Source: Ulva prolifera (lineage: Eukaryota > Chlorophyta > Ulvophyceae > Ulvales > Ulvaceae). Taken from it: a DNA stretch of 64,000 bases. The notes beneath the pieces were generated by a model. The model was not told the DNA's origin, made no database searches, and saw only the letters and a program-made list of their open reading frames with translations. Made by a program: the position numbers and the translations under genes. The stretch is from the NCBI GenBank assembly GCA_023078555.1, contig CM041198.1, forward strand, positions 2,892,233 through 2,956,232, in the 5' to 3' direction. Positions 44,548 to 56,729 of this stretch are shown piece after piece (the stretch's first letter is position 1; each line of letters begins with the position of its first letter).

Positions 44548-47500
44548 CTACGCTGCAGCCAAACCTGTGTTCAGAGACAGGTGAAGCCTGCGTGGCAGTG
44601 TTGGGTCGTCGGGCCCGATCATATGCAATTCAATTCAAGTTATAACAATCCCAAATAGTCAGGTCTACTTCCTGGTTGGCAGACCTGGGAATGCTGCCAA
44701 GCGACCCAACACTGCTGCGTGGGGATCATTAATTGCAACACTCAAGGGTCATACGCAGCTGACCAACAGGACGCAGCTAGAGCTTGGCAGTGGCATGGCT
44801 GGGTGATGAGTAAGCAGGCTCACCGAGGCCTCGTCAGCACCGGGTGCAAGTTGATCGCTGAACCGGAAGATTGCTCGGCCGCGGAAGAGAAGCGAGCTTG
44901 TGACTGTGTTGCGCGTCCGAGGCCACTGTCTACTAGTAGCTACCTGACAAGTACTGGTCGAGGGTTCTTGACAGGCAAGGCTCGCAGGTGCCGCTACGAC
45001 TGCGTGAGTGCTGCAACATTGAGATACGAGCTCATATGCGCATGTGGGTCGCGCGAATGCTACGGCCGGGCAACTCCCGCCGGGCCGTTGTTTCAGAGTC
45101 TTGAGAGCGTATTGATGTTGCGCTACACTGCTAGATGTTCTGGAGGGAACGATGCGCTGGTTTGGGCAGTCTTCAGCGCATCGCCTTTGCACTGTCTTTA
45201 AAAACGAGCATTTACAAAACAGTGAACACTAGTACTGTAGTAATTGCAAGCCGGAACTGAATAAAATTCTGTCTGAAGCAATTGCAAACCAATCGTCCGA
45301 CCTACAGCTGTATACGCATGTTGATGGCGCATATACGATCCGCCTAAACCCTTTTGTAACGGAGAATGTGCAAATTGCACAGGATTGCCTGCATGAGCTG
45401 AGGGAGAAGCACTTCCGACAGACCCATGAATGCTCCGCATGCACGTGCAGGACCCGGAGTATGACTGTGGCGACAGGTGGCACGCGCAGAACTTGGCCCC
45501 GCTTGGATCTTGACCGCCGGCGGCCGCTGTCATAGCCACACCTCAACGCCACGGAGCAGTTTCCGATGCCCTTCATTACTCGTCGCGCTGTTACTACATG
45601 TACATGTCGCTATGGGCACGGCTATGTCATCATGCATACAAACATATAGAGAGATGTTTTGTCCATGCAGCCAGTCCGACTATCTCCGAGATATGCAGCC
45701 TATCTCGAGATAGGGCATGCAGGGCATGGTCACCATGGCCATGGACATTCACTGTTCTGCTGCCGACACAACGCTGCAGTGCTGTACGTCCCTCTAATCA
45801 ATGTGCTATGCGGATGAATGTGAAGCTGCTTCGTAAGGGCTCATGTGTTGTGTTCGTTCAGATGCGAACCCGATCTCTCCTCTAGATCTGCAATTTGTGT
45901 TCGACAGAGCTCCTCTGCAGAGGAGTTCTCAAGAGATGTGTCCTGTTTGGGATACATTCAAGTGCTGTGTCAGCTGAGATACGTGCACTCTTCTGTATCT
46001 GTGAGATATACGTAGTTTCAGCAAAGAGAACGGGCCCCGAAACGGATCCCGGAAGAACTGTTTGGTAACAGTTGGCAGATGATTTCATGATGTGCATATG
46101 GTTGCGCACGCCGGTCCCCGAACTACGAGCCCCGTGTAGCCAGACACGCATCGGTTTAGTCGGTCGAAACCATCGCTTCCGTATCCTGGCCGCTGGCGGG
46201 CGATCGCGTACGCTTACGTGCAATGCGCAGCGTCGCTCAGCACGCAAACCTGGCGCTTGCAGTTGGCGAATCATGATCCGCGCATGCTGGCCGACTCATG
46301 CATACGCGGGCCTCAACTAAATTCACGGGCTTGAGTCAGTCAGCACAGCGGCTAGCAGACAGTGACATTGCATGCGCGTGCCGACCATGCGAGTTCACAG
46401 TCTCTCTGCCGCGGCCGCGAGTGGCCTTTGAGCGTCACATGGAGGCAGCTGCAGGCAGCGCCGCCGACATCGCGCAGGTATACTACCGGTGAAATACCGG
46501 TCTTTGTTGAAACATTCATGCCAGATGAGGGAATCGGCATGAGGGAACGGTTGTATGGGTATGAATGCCCACTTCGGTGACTAGCATCATGCTACTAGCA
46601 TGCAAGCTAAGCTGCCTCGCGGAAGTCTTCTGTGTTCGTGTGAGCCCTTGCACTCTTCTGTATCAGAATTGCCGTACAGCATGCTGGGGTGGCATTGCCA
46701 GCTGCATGGTCATGGCCTGCAGGCTGCAACGATCTCTGTCGACTTCTGATACCGAATTCGACATTCAAGTATGGCCATGTTGAGTTCAGCTGAGTCATCT
46801 GCGCGGAATTAGCTGTGGCACTGAGAGCTTTTCGTGTCTGACAGAGTCTGTGCCTCGGTCGTCGAACCACCGACGGTCGAAGCTACATCACGTCGTCGAG
46901 CTTTCGGAAGGGCGAGATGACGCGATGCACCGAAACGATTGCGGCATGCCATGGCCGTGGGCGAGTCTGCACTGCAGACTGTCAGTGTCTGAAATTCAGC
47001 TGTGCTTGCGCACCATCACGTCTTCAGCAGTACAGCTACAATATGCTGATGTAGAGGTCTGTGCGCTTGTTACGGACGGGTGCAGCGTTGTCGTGTCTGC
47101 AACTTCAGTTTAGCAAGCTGGCTATCAATCATTCAACCTGGCTGGACAGGCTGTGGCCCTGCTGCACATGCGATGCCTATCACCAGCTGGTGATCTATAC
47201 ACATGTCCCAGCCCTATCTCCGACATACCGTGCCTGGATGCTGCTGCTGTCATATGATCCTGAACTCTGAGATCAGCATGCAGGGCATGCACCTTCGTGT
47301 TCGCATTATGTGATTGCGCAAGGCAGCAGACTCAGAGGACTGAGCATCGGGGACAGGGACAGGGCAGCTGCTGCGATCCAGATAAGCAAGACCTCCTGCT
47401 GTCCATGGCTGGGGCTACTGCTGGATCTCTTCATGCACATTAAAACCTGTGAAAGTCCAGTGGCACAGTGGCGTGTGTCGTGTTGATGAAGCTTGCATGA

Positions 47501-49118
47501 AGTTGAATGGGAAGGTCTGATGGCTTGGTGGCAACCCGAAGGCTACAGGACTCACAACATCACCCAAGTCTAAATACATAGTGATAGTCACTCATGTTTC
47601 AATGTAGGGACAGGGACGCACAAGCTCTCAAGGCCTGCCAGAGTTGGGTTGTCTGTCCTTAATCACAAAGGATTATTCCAAATGATCAGGTGTGAATGGC
47701 AATGCTAAAAACAGGGCAACCTGCCAGCAATGGAGAGGTGGCAGCAGCAGAGAAGTGGCCGCTGAGTCAATGGCTCGCTGGCATATATAGCCTTTGCACT
47801 ACAGCCTTTGCACCGCTGAAAATGCTGCAAAATGCTGCAAGGCGGCACCGCTGAAAATGCTGCGACCTTCCAACAGCATAGAGGTGGCCGCTGAGTCAAT
47901 GGATCCCTGGCATCTGGAGCCTTTGCGCTATAACGGTACTCTAGCAATTGCACCTGTGCCGGGCTGGAGATTCCAGAGATCCTATGAGACACTTCAAACC
48001 ACCTTCGAACGATACCGGCAGCACGTGTATTCTATGCATTCTATGCGCCTGGAGCACCTTTGCGAGATGCCACACAGGCCGACGCTGATCCAAACGACTG
48101 TCCGCACACATACAGCTGATCCAAACAACTGTTCATGCGACATGCACCATCTGTGGGGCTCCCGCCACACCTCATACATCTGGGCACCCCCACTGCAGTC
48201 CTGTAATGTTGTTCCATCCTTGACTCAGTGAGATTATGACCTGTGGAGCTCCATGGAGGTATCAAGAGTCTCAAAAGCAGGAGGGACTGGTATGTTTTTG
48301 TGTTTGAACCATAAGCTTCATTCCAGAGCCTATAAATACACATGTGCTGTTCAACAGCTGCGGACTGTACTTGTAAATCTCTTTTGCCTTTTCCACAGCC
48401 CTCTGAACTGTGTCCTCTGAGCCTGATTACTCCAATACCAGTACCGCCCCATGCATGAAGAGACACCGCCCCATGCAGCACCTGTGGGCTCAGCGACAGC
48501 ACGGTGATACGATCTCAGAGATGGCGACGGCTGCAGTCTGCAACGTACTGCATTAAATGCCCCCCTTGGCCACACCGCACTCAGCACGCCTGGCCTCTGG
48601 CACTGCTATCACTCAGACTGATCAGGCAACAAAACACAAAGAGTGCCCCTGCATTGTGCGAGAGGGCCTGCACAACCGGAGGCCCTGCGGCGGGCGGAGC
48701 TCAGCACAGGCGCTACACACCTGACGCACACCCTGGCGATGAGGGATCACGAGGCACTACCAGCGCCAGCACGCTGCACATCCGGCGAGGATCCTGTATC
48801 TGCACCGCCTCCGGGAGCTTTGCGCTGCGCGCATGCCACCGGCATACACGGCAGCCGCCGCAGCGTTGCAGATGTCACAGATGCGCCGCATGAACACCAG
48901 CTCGGCAATAGGGTGCGCCTCGTCTGGCAACGATATGCAGCCGCCGAAGCACACTAGCAGCCCAACGCACACCGTAACAAGCACCTTGTCATCAAACGGT
49001 GCACAGGACCCCCCCCTCCCCTCCTGGACACAGGAGCAAAGCGTACACACCAGCCCAGAGCACACGCTGCTCTGCTCAGCTGAGTCGGCGGTGGCACGAA
49101 CCGGCGGGAACGTTGTGG
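44548..49118. other. Intergenic DNA between methyltransferase genes C and D
   Basis: No gene is supported; frames are short and composition is uneven. It includes the 14-bp palindrome CTATCTCGAGATAG near 45701-45714 and a direct repeat sharing GTGGCCGCTGAGTCAATGG (47755-47773 and 47884-47902, period 129). The promoter of gene C should lie in its left part. Confidence 0.55.
47755..47935 (+). repeat. Diverged tandem duplication, period 129
   Basis: Both halves carry GTGGCCGCTGAGTCAATGG, a GCTGGCAT or CCTGGCAT block and AGCCTTTGC. Between them is a doubled CACCGCTGAAAATGCTGC motif. Confidence 0.75.
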
Positions 49119-52100
49119 CTACAGCGACGCCGTGCCGCGGCACGCGACGCGGAACGTTGCGGAGCCCTCCACCTCGGTGAAGCGGTCACCGCGCGGGCAG
49201 CCCTGCGCGACGAATCCCCCCCACGCCTCAGCCGCGTCACCGTCGCCGCCGCCGTCTGTGGCCGCAAATATGCAGCGGGCATTGCAAAGCACGCTGCGGG
49301 AGGCTGCGTCGCGGAGGAGCGGGGCCTCCGCACCGGAGAGCTCGAGCTTGATGAAGTCAAATGACGCGACGCGGCCACGCTCCTGCACACGCGGCGGATG
49401 GCTGCCAACACTGTGTGGCTCAAGGTGTCGTTGCATGCATGGGGCATGGTCACGGCAAGCAGGGAGCTTCGCTGCGCATGATGGGTTGGCGAGTGACCCG
49501 AGTGCGGGGTGGCATGTTTGAGTGTGGAATGATTGTGGTTGATGTTTGTGTGTGGACGTGTGTGAGCTGCTTGCTTGCGGACACTCACGAGATGATGGTG
49601 TGGGACACGTCAATCTCTGTGAGGAGCATGCAGCCGTGCTCCTCACGGCAGCTCCACGGTGCAGCACAGCATGCACAGCACAGCATGCCCAGCACGATTC
49701 ACGCCACACACAGGTCCACACCAGCAGCTGGGGCAGCGAGATCGTCCGCACGCGGCGGCCGCTGGGCGCCTCTTCGCCTCCCACGTCACGCAGCAGCACC
49801 TCCGGCTGGCGTTTCGCGTCCGGCGCGCTCACGAGCGCGCGCGTCACACCCACGACCTGCAGCCCGGGCGTGCCCTGGACCGCGGCCAGGGTGCGCCGCG
49901 CCACGAGCGCCCGGTCAGCATCGGGTTCGACCCACACGAGGATGCCTTGGAAGCGCATCGCGCGGGCCAGCAGCGCGGAGGAGTACCCTGAGCCGGATCC
50001 CGCGTCCAGCACCGTGAGCGGCCGGCTGCGCGGCATATACGGCACAGTCGCCGGCAGGAAACCAAAGTCTCCGCAGAACGCCTGTAGCCACCGCGACAAT
50101 CTGAATCACAATAATTGCTGCATGAAGTGTTGAAGGCCTGAGAGCGACAATGTGAGCCAGCTTCGCCGCGGAGCCCTGCGCGATAAGCATTGCCCTGATA
50201 CCAAGTCAAGTGAAACAAACTTGAAATGAGTGTCCTAATCCTCGGCGCAACAAGCCAACAACTGAGATCTGCTGGTGCGAATGTGAAGCACATGATGGAG
50301 CAGAACGTTCTAGGTGGGGGGCAAAGCATGCGTGCTCTCCATGAACAACCCCTCCAGTAGCATGGGCACAGTCAGCTTCTGAACAGCCGCTACGGAACAT
50401 CAACACTGAGCACGCGTCCACGACAGGAAAGGAGCAAGCTTACGCACCGGCGCTGCGTTGCGATACGCGCACGCCGCATGCATTCAGCTCTTTACGCACA
50501 CAGCACCGTCCTGTAGAGTAGAACACGGAACAGGCACAGAACCCTATGAGCGCAGTGGGAGTGGGCAGGAAAACCCCTGCGCAACAGGCGCAGGGCTCGC
50601 ATCTGCGCAACAGAGCGATGCAGTGAAACGCAGAGACCAGAAGCATGCCCCCATCAACCTCAAACACAAGCCCCTTCACGGCCCCATGCACGGGGAGCCT
50701 CCACACAGCACACAGCACAGGCGGAGGCATGGGGGAGTGCATCCGCCCTCGTGCCCTTTGTCTTTGCTCTTGCCGCCACACGTGTGCGTGCACGCGCGTC
50801 CGTGACCTCGCCCGTCCGCATGCATGCATGCGGAACCGCACCCGGAGCATCGCCTCGGCATCGGCCGACCCCGGCCGCGCGTACACCGCGACCGGCAGGA
50901 ACGGCAGCATGCGCACGTCCTCCTCCTGGAAGCCCGAGAGCGTCGCACAGCGCGAGTGGTCCAGGAGCGCCGCGGCGACCTGCGTGCGGCCCTGTGTGGC
51001 CGCGGCGGCCTCGCAGCTGCCGGCGTCGCCGCCGCCGAGTGGCGCGAGCGCCGGCTCCAGCAGGCACTGGAGGTAAGCGGTGTGCTGCGCGGATGTCGGC
51101 TGCGGGACGAAGGGGGGGTGCTGCTCCTCGAGCGCCTCCAGATCTGCACAGCACACAGCATGAGTTCACACATGACGGACATAGGTGGTGGGAGGGGGGG
51201 GTGTAGGTGTGTGGGTGCATGCGTGAGTGGGTGACATTACACATGACGGACACAGGTGGTGGGAGGCGGGGGTGTAGGTGTGTGGGTGCATGCGTGAGTG
51301 GGAGAGTGCGGGTGCATGTGCAGATGCGCAGCCGGCGGGGGGTGTGGGGCCATCTTGCTGTGCTGGGCGGCTGTGGTCGGGTCCGATTGTGAGTGGTGGC
51401 TTTGGTGTGTGCATGCATTACCCTGGCGGTGCCACCGGACTCTCCAGCTTTGTCCTTAAGCAATTGCAACACACAGATGTGCTCATGCATTGCCCTGGCG
51501 GCGCTACCGGCCTCTCCGGCTTTGTCCCTGTAACACATAACCGACTACACCATCCAGACATCGATGAGCAGGATGAGTGAACATGCGTCCTGCCACACAC
51601 CGCTACCATCGACACCCATTGCAGGCTCGCGCTCGGGTGGGGTTGCATGATGATTGCAACCTCTGAGGCAACCTCTGAGTGGGGGATTCTGTGTGCAGTT
51701 CGCAAGGATGACAGGTGGGTCGTCCAGTGTCTGCAGCTGCGTTCACAACAAACAAATGTCAATTGTGCATCGGCCAACAGATGGCCTGAACATGCACTGG
51801 AATATACACACTGGAGATGCAGGCACACAGGACATAGAGGCTGACAAATCAGAAGAATGAGCAGCAAGATATATGGATGCATGATTGCGTGGCTGACTTG
51901 ATGATTACACTAGTACGTGCCGACGCACATTCACGTCTCTACAGTAGACTACCATTTGAACCGCTGCCTGTCTTTGGATGAATCAAGGAAGGAAATCAGG
52001 CAAGACTTGGCTTCCTACTGTGGCAGTATACGGTGGAGCGACGGGTTGCGGCGTGTATGAGCTGGGCTGTACGGAAAGCTGTTGCACAAGGGTGCTGTGA

Positions 52101-53113
52101 GCTGTGAGCTGCAGCCAGGCGGGCTCAGGCTGTGGTGGTCTGATTCACAGCATCCACAACCATGAACGTAGACAAATCGGGGCCTCAGAATGCTTCACTG
52201 CCGTGGCATCAACTTTGCTCCAGAATCGCACCAACAGGACCGAGCGTGAGTTCTGCCACTCTCTGCTTGGCCGACAGTTGAGCTACTTAAAATCTGGCGA
52301 ATTTTGAAAGTACTGACGACTTTTGGTGCTATGAAATATAATACATGACGATATACTGCGCAACATGTAATCAATAAATATACATATGGGGAAAACAGGT
52401 GCTGCTGAAGTGTGTGCAAGCAGTGGATCCAGTGACGGTGCAGGCATAAGTCAGGCATGGGACGATCGCAGCCCAAAATCACAGCACCAACAGTACCTGA
52501 GATGTCTAGACTGGATGTGCAGGTGGTAGCCTCGGATGTATGAGTCCTGGTCACGAACAGCACCTCGTACAGGCTCGGCACAAGCCAGACTAAACACACA
52601 ACATACTCAATCGTTGAAAAATCCCAACCACACTATTGATGGTGCTGTGTGCGCCCGTTCTATCACCGTGCGGGATCAAGGAATGCCTGGCGTTGAACAG
52701 ACGCTGGCGCGCTCTGGCGCAACCAGGAGCGACGCGACGACACAGCTCATCAAGCTCCTCCAATGCAGAGACGCCAGAATTCAAACACGCCACACTATAC
52801 TGCTAATCAGCCGGGATAGTGCTTTGTCCTGGCGAGTGGAATTCAGCAAGGAATGCATGTCGCCGTGGCAGTGCAGCAAGACGAGCGACATACCTGTTCC
52901 ACGGATGCCCAATGCTCGAATTCTGAAGTCTAGCCGGCGGTACTCATACGCAACGGCTCCTTTCGCGAAAATTGCCTTCGACCGCATATGGAGCATTGCG
53001 AAGGACGCTAACATCACAGCTGCAGGCACGCCGACGAGCAGCGCCCAGTGCGAGCGGGCAGACCGACCGCACGGTCGCATACTAGACAATCCCTTCAAAA
53101 GGAGTGACAACAT
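49119..53113 (-). CDS. FkbM-like methyltransferase paralogue with N-terminal anchor, gene D
   Basis: Exons on the minus strand are 53113-52894, 51143-50842, 50081-49722 and 49382-49119, giving 381 codons plus stop. Phases and intron positions equal those of gene C. Exon 1 encodes the anchor HWALLVGVPAAVMLASFAML and ends in a textbook donor (ACAG|GTATGT). Exon 2 keeps the shared LLDHSRCATLSG region. Exon 3 has VLDAGSGSGYSSALLARAM, a glycine-rich SAM loop, but the Asn typical of FkbM is Ser. In exon 4 the signature FDFIKLDIEGAE of gene C becomes FDFIKLELSGAE, losing the acidic pair. The fold is clearly kept, while catalysis or specificity may have changed. A membrane-anchored secretory-pathway location is expected, as for gene C. 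Confidence 0.83.
51170..51311 (+). repeat. Two tandem 71-bp units in intron 1 of gene D
   Basis: Copies start at 51170 and 51241 with ACATGACGGAC and share GGTGTAGGTGTGTGGGTGC and ATGCGTGAGTGG. On the gene strand they are C/A-rich and lie just upstream of the exon 2 acceptor. Confidence 0.88.
51420..51540 (-). repeat. Two tandem copies of the ACAAGGACAAAG-type repeat head
   Basis: On the minus strand, GTTACAGGGACAAAGCC is followed by GGTAGCGCCGCCAGGG, and a second unit contains AAGGACAAAGC and GGTGGCACCGCCAGGG. They lie in intron 1 of gene D. Confidence 0.65.
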
Positions 53114-55230
53114 CTCAACTGACACGCATAAGGCATATATTCAACGCCTTCAACCCACACTCAACCTCACAATCTGGCCGATGCAGCCTCTGTACGGGCT
53201 CGATGTCTACCTGTCCTAGGACGCAACGAGCCTGTCACCAAACCTGATCGCGCTCGTCACACACGTGAGTAAAAAAACGAATTGACGAATTGTTGAGCAA
53301 CTGGGCGCGATGTAACACGCTTTGGGGAGTCGCGTTGTCCTGAACCAAGACGAAAATGCATTGAGCTAAGTAGCGACGGGTCGAGAGTGCCCAAGCACAC
53401 GCGCAAAGAAGGGTTTTCACGAGTCCAGCTCATGCATCAAGTCTGGATGCTCGTAAGCAGCATCTTGTACTGTCAAGGCTGTGAGAGATCAGCCTTAGCG
53501 TATGAATTTGCGGCTGACCTATAAATAGTCACGGCATGTTGTCTATCGGAATGCGCCAGCGACAACGCGCGAGAGCTGGACTGGCTGTGCATGTTGTCTT
53601 TTATTTCCATATCGATGATGTCTGACTAAATTATGATTGCTGTTTTCTTTTTCACGTGACATTGCCTAGCATCAGTCGTACCCTCCTTGGGCCAGTGTGT
53701 AGTGCCCAGCTCGAAACTGAGCACCTGCAGCTCCGACAACACAATTTTCGAGATTCCAAATACAATTCCGATGCCTGATTGTGATGTTCTGTAATCTATG
53801 CTCCCGGGGCACCATCGCCGGGCCACGAAAGCTGGACACCAGGAGCCAGTGACACAAGTCGCTGTTGACGGCAGCTGAAACCTGACGAGCCCAGGACCAC
53901 CAACAAGCAGAAAGGATGTGTGACGCTGATGCAAAGCAGCCAGGCTCCATACTGGCCCATTTGACGGTCTACACACCTCCGTTGTGGTGAGAAAACCTGT
54001 GCAGAGCGCGAGAACAGCATGAACCAACGCTGCCACGTGTTCGATGCCCACTGCCCGGGACAGCTGCTGAAGCTCAACGCGGAAGCCGCATCTATGCCTG
54101 GCTGAGCGACCATTTCGAGCTATCGTTCGACTCACATCAGGTCACATGTGGGATTGCAGGGATGGCACAGCTGCTGCTCCACATACACCATGCACAGCAA
54201 CAGACAAGGTGACCATAGAGAGCCGGACCACCTGACAGTGACCCAGATCAGTCACGCGAGCTGCCAAGGCGAGCTAAATCCGTGATCCACGTGCGCCATT
54301 TCCGGCGGCAAGCGTGCTTGCGTGGCTGTGGGTGCCTCCAGCATGTACGATATTGCAGAGGCGAAGCGCCTGACAGTCTCAATGAAGGAGACTGTACTGG
54401 AGCCGCTCCACTCCCGGGTGACAGCATGATACATGATGAAGAACTAGCTATGCACTGCCAGTGCATGGGCCACACAATGCCCGCACCTATGCAGATTCCT
54501 CACCCACCCAGAGGGAACCTCAACCTACAACCGTACCAGCTGGCTGCTCACGGCAAACACGCAAGGGCAGAGGGAGTAAGCTGTGGCCTTAGCAGCAGCA
54601 TCAGGCTGACCAGTTCACGTTGCTCCGCAACAAATGATCCACTCACGCTGCCCCGACGGAACTGACGACAGTTTGAGGCGTACACTGCTGCAACGAGGCA
54701 GTCCATCCGACAGCAGGTGCCGCACAGCTGCCATGTGCGGGTGTGTGTGCTCGAGGGGTGCAAGGCGGTGCGTACGGGACATGTTCCGGAGGGCTGCACA
54801 CCACAGTGGCTGAGGTGATGTCACATTGGTGTACGCCTGTAGGTCACGTTAACGGGGGCAGTGCTGATGACACTGTGTTGCGGAGTGCCCCTGCGCCTGC
54901 GGTGCTGTCTACCTCATCGGCTCTGACCTCGCGACTCGTCCGCCATCGGCACAGCCACCGCAGCACACGCACTCTGGTCCTGAAACCTCCCTTGCGCGCG
55001 ACCGCGTCCCATGCACATGCATCACACATGGGCGCAGCATCTTCGCTTCGAACAGCGCAGCGCTCGCGGCAGCACTTTGACCAGCGGAGAACAGAATGGA
55101 GAGTCTGCACCAGCGCCACGATGCCGACCATGTGGGAGCACACCTCAGCTGACAAAGGGGTCCGCCACACATCGGAGGCCGACTGCAGCTCCAATCGCAC
55201 AGCGGCGGGTGCCGCACAGCACGCAGCACG
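53114..55230. other. Intergenic DNA between methyltransferase gene D and the molybdate transporter gene
   Basis: No gene is supported. The longest minus frame (54135-53626, 169 codons) has no domain or splice-compatible partner. The left end should contain the promoter of gene D and the right end the 3' end of the transporter gene. Confidence 0.55.
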
Positions 55231-56692
55231 TCACGCCGAGTCTGAGGCTGCCCGCCACGGCCAGCGCCAGTCCTGGACGAGCCACGCGCTGCCGAGGCCG
55301 ACCGCGAAGCCGACGGCCGTGTCCTTGGCCATGACGGCCGCCGCTGTGATCATCATCACTAGCCTGCACCAGGCTGCAGTGCGTCGCTGGTGTATGTACA
55401 GCGACGGCTCAGTAATCTGGTGTCCAAACATGCGATCCTAATGGAAACAAAAACAGATGTCGGTCGACACGTCAGTACGCGCAACAGACCTCGGCGGTTG
55501 CTGCATCGCGGTGCCACACAGACACGTGCCGCGCTCACGCCACGCAGCTGCGCGCAGGACCTGGTAAATGGTCGCACTTGCCAAAGTGTGGCCGTGATGC
55601 AGTCTAGCAGCCATCAGCACAGGCCAGGCTGTCTTCTGGCCGTTTCCGAACCCTGCCGGCAGGGTTTGAGAGCAGCAAAACATGTATATACAAGCGACGA
55701 GCCCCCCTTCGGGGGGCTCTTGCGCTCTGATGCTCGAAGCTGAAGCATGAAGCTCGATGCTGGCGGAGCGCTGCAGCCAGCGTGGCCAGAGGTGCATCGC
55801 AGCTGCGGCGCCCTGCTGCTCGATGCACGGCGCTCGACGCTCGACGCAAGCGATTTCTGTCACAGTAAATATAATGCATAAGTTACGATCAGAATATGCT
55901 TTGTTTTAGCAGCGCTCGAAGCGGCCGCGTCCGTGGCGGAGCGCCGCTGAAAAGCTTGACAGCCAGTACACGTGGCCCGAATGGGGGCCTGAAGGGGGGC
56001 CTGTCGGTCCTCACGCTTGAGAAGAGCGATGCTTGAAGCCGATGCAAGCGATGCCTGACACGCTGAAAACAATGCAAATGCTACACATAAGTGCTGTGAC
56101 GCCTCGGCTGGCCCCGAAGCGGCCGCGTCCGTGGCGGAGCGCTGCAGCCAGTGTGGCCAGAGGTGCAGCGCTCTGCTGCTCGATGCGTCATGCTCGAAGC
56201 TCGATGCGAATCGTTTCTGATGCATTAGATACGAAGTACATAATTTAATTAGAATACGCGATGCCTCGGCTGCGCCAGAAGCGGCCGCATCCGTGGCGGA
56301 GCGCCGCTGAAAGGCGCGTGGCCAGAGGTGCAGCGCGACTTCGGCGCCCTACAGCGCCGCAGTCGCACGACGCGAACGCGAAGCGACCTGCGTCGCGGGG
56401 TTTCCGGACGCAGATGCACAGATGCGAAGCCGACGCCGAAACCCCGACGCGGAGGCGAGGCCGGAACGGAGCAGCCGCCGGACAACGGATACATAGATAG
56501 ATACATAGATAGATACAGTGATGCTGAATATAATACTTATGATACAAATGCAAACAGACAGACTAATAAATGAATTATATTACCTGCTTCTACACATAAT
56601 TACGGCTGCGCTGCAGGCACTCTAGCCGAGCGGCAAACAACGCAAACAACGATCGGTCCACTCTACAAGGACTCAGGTGCTGTCAGCATGCA

Positions 56693-56729
<37 letters not shown>

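Noticed and set aside
53626..54135. Minus-strand frame of 169 codons
   Set aside because: No domain, no signal peptide and no compatible neighbouring exon.
55699..55719. Intrinsic transcription terminator
   Set aside because: Hairpin lacks a following T-run and lies in a nuclear intron.
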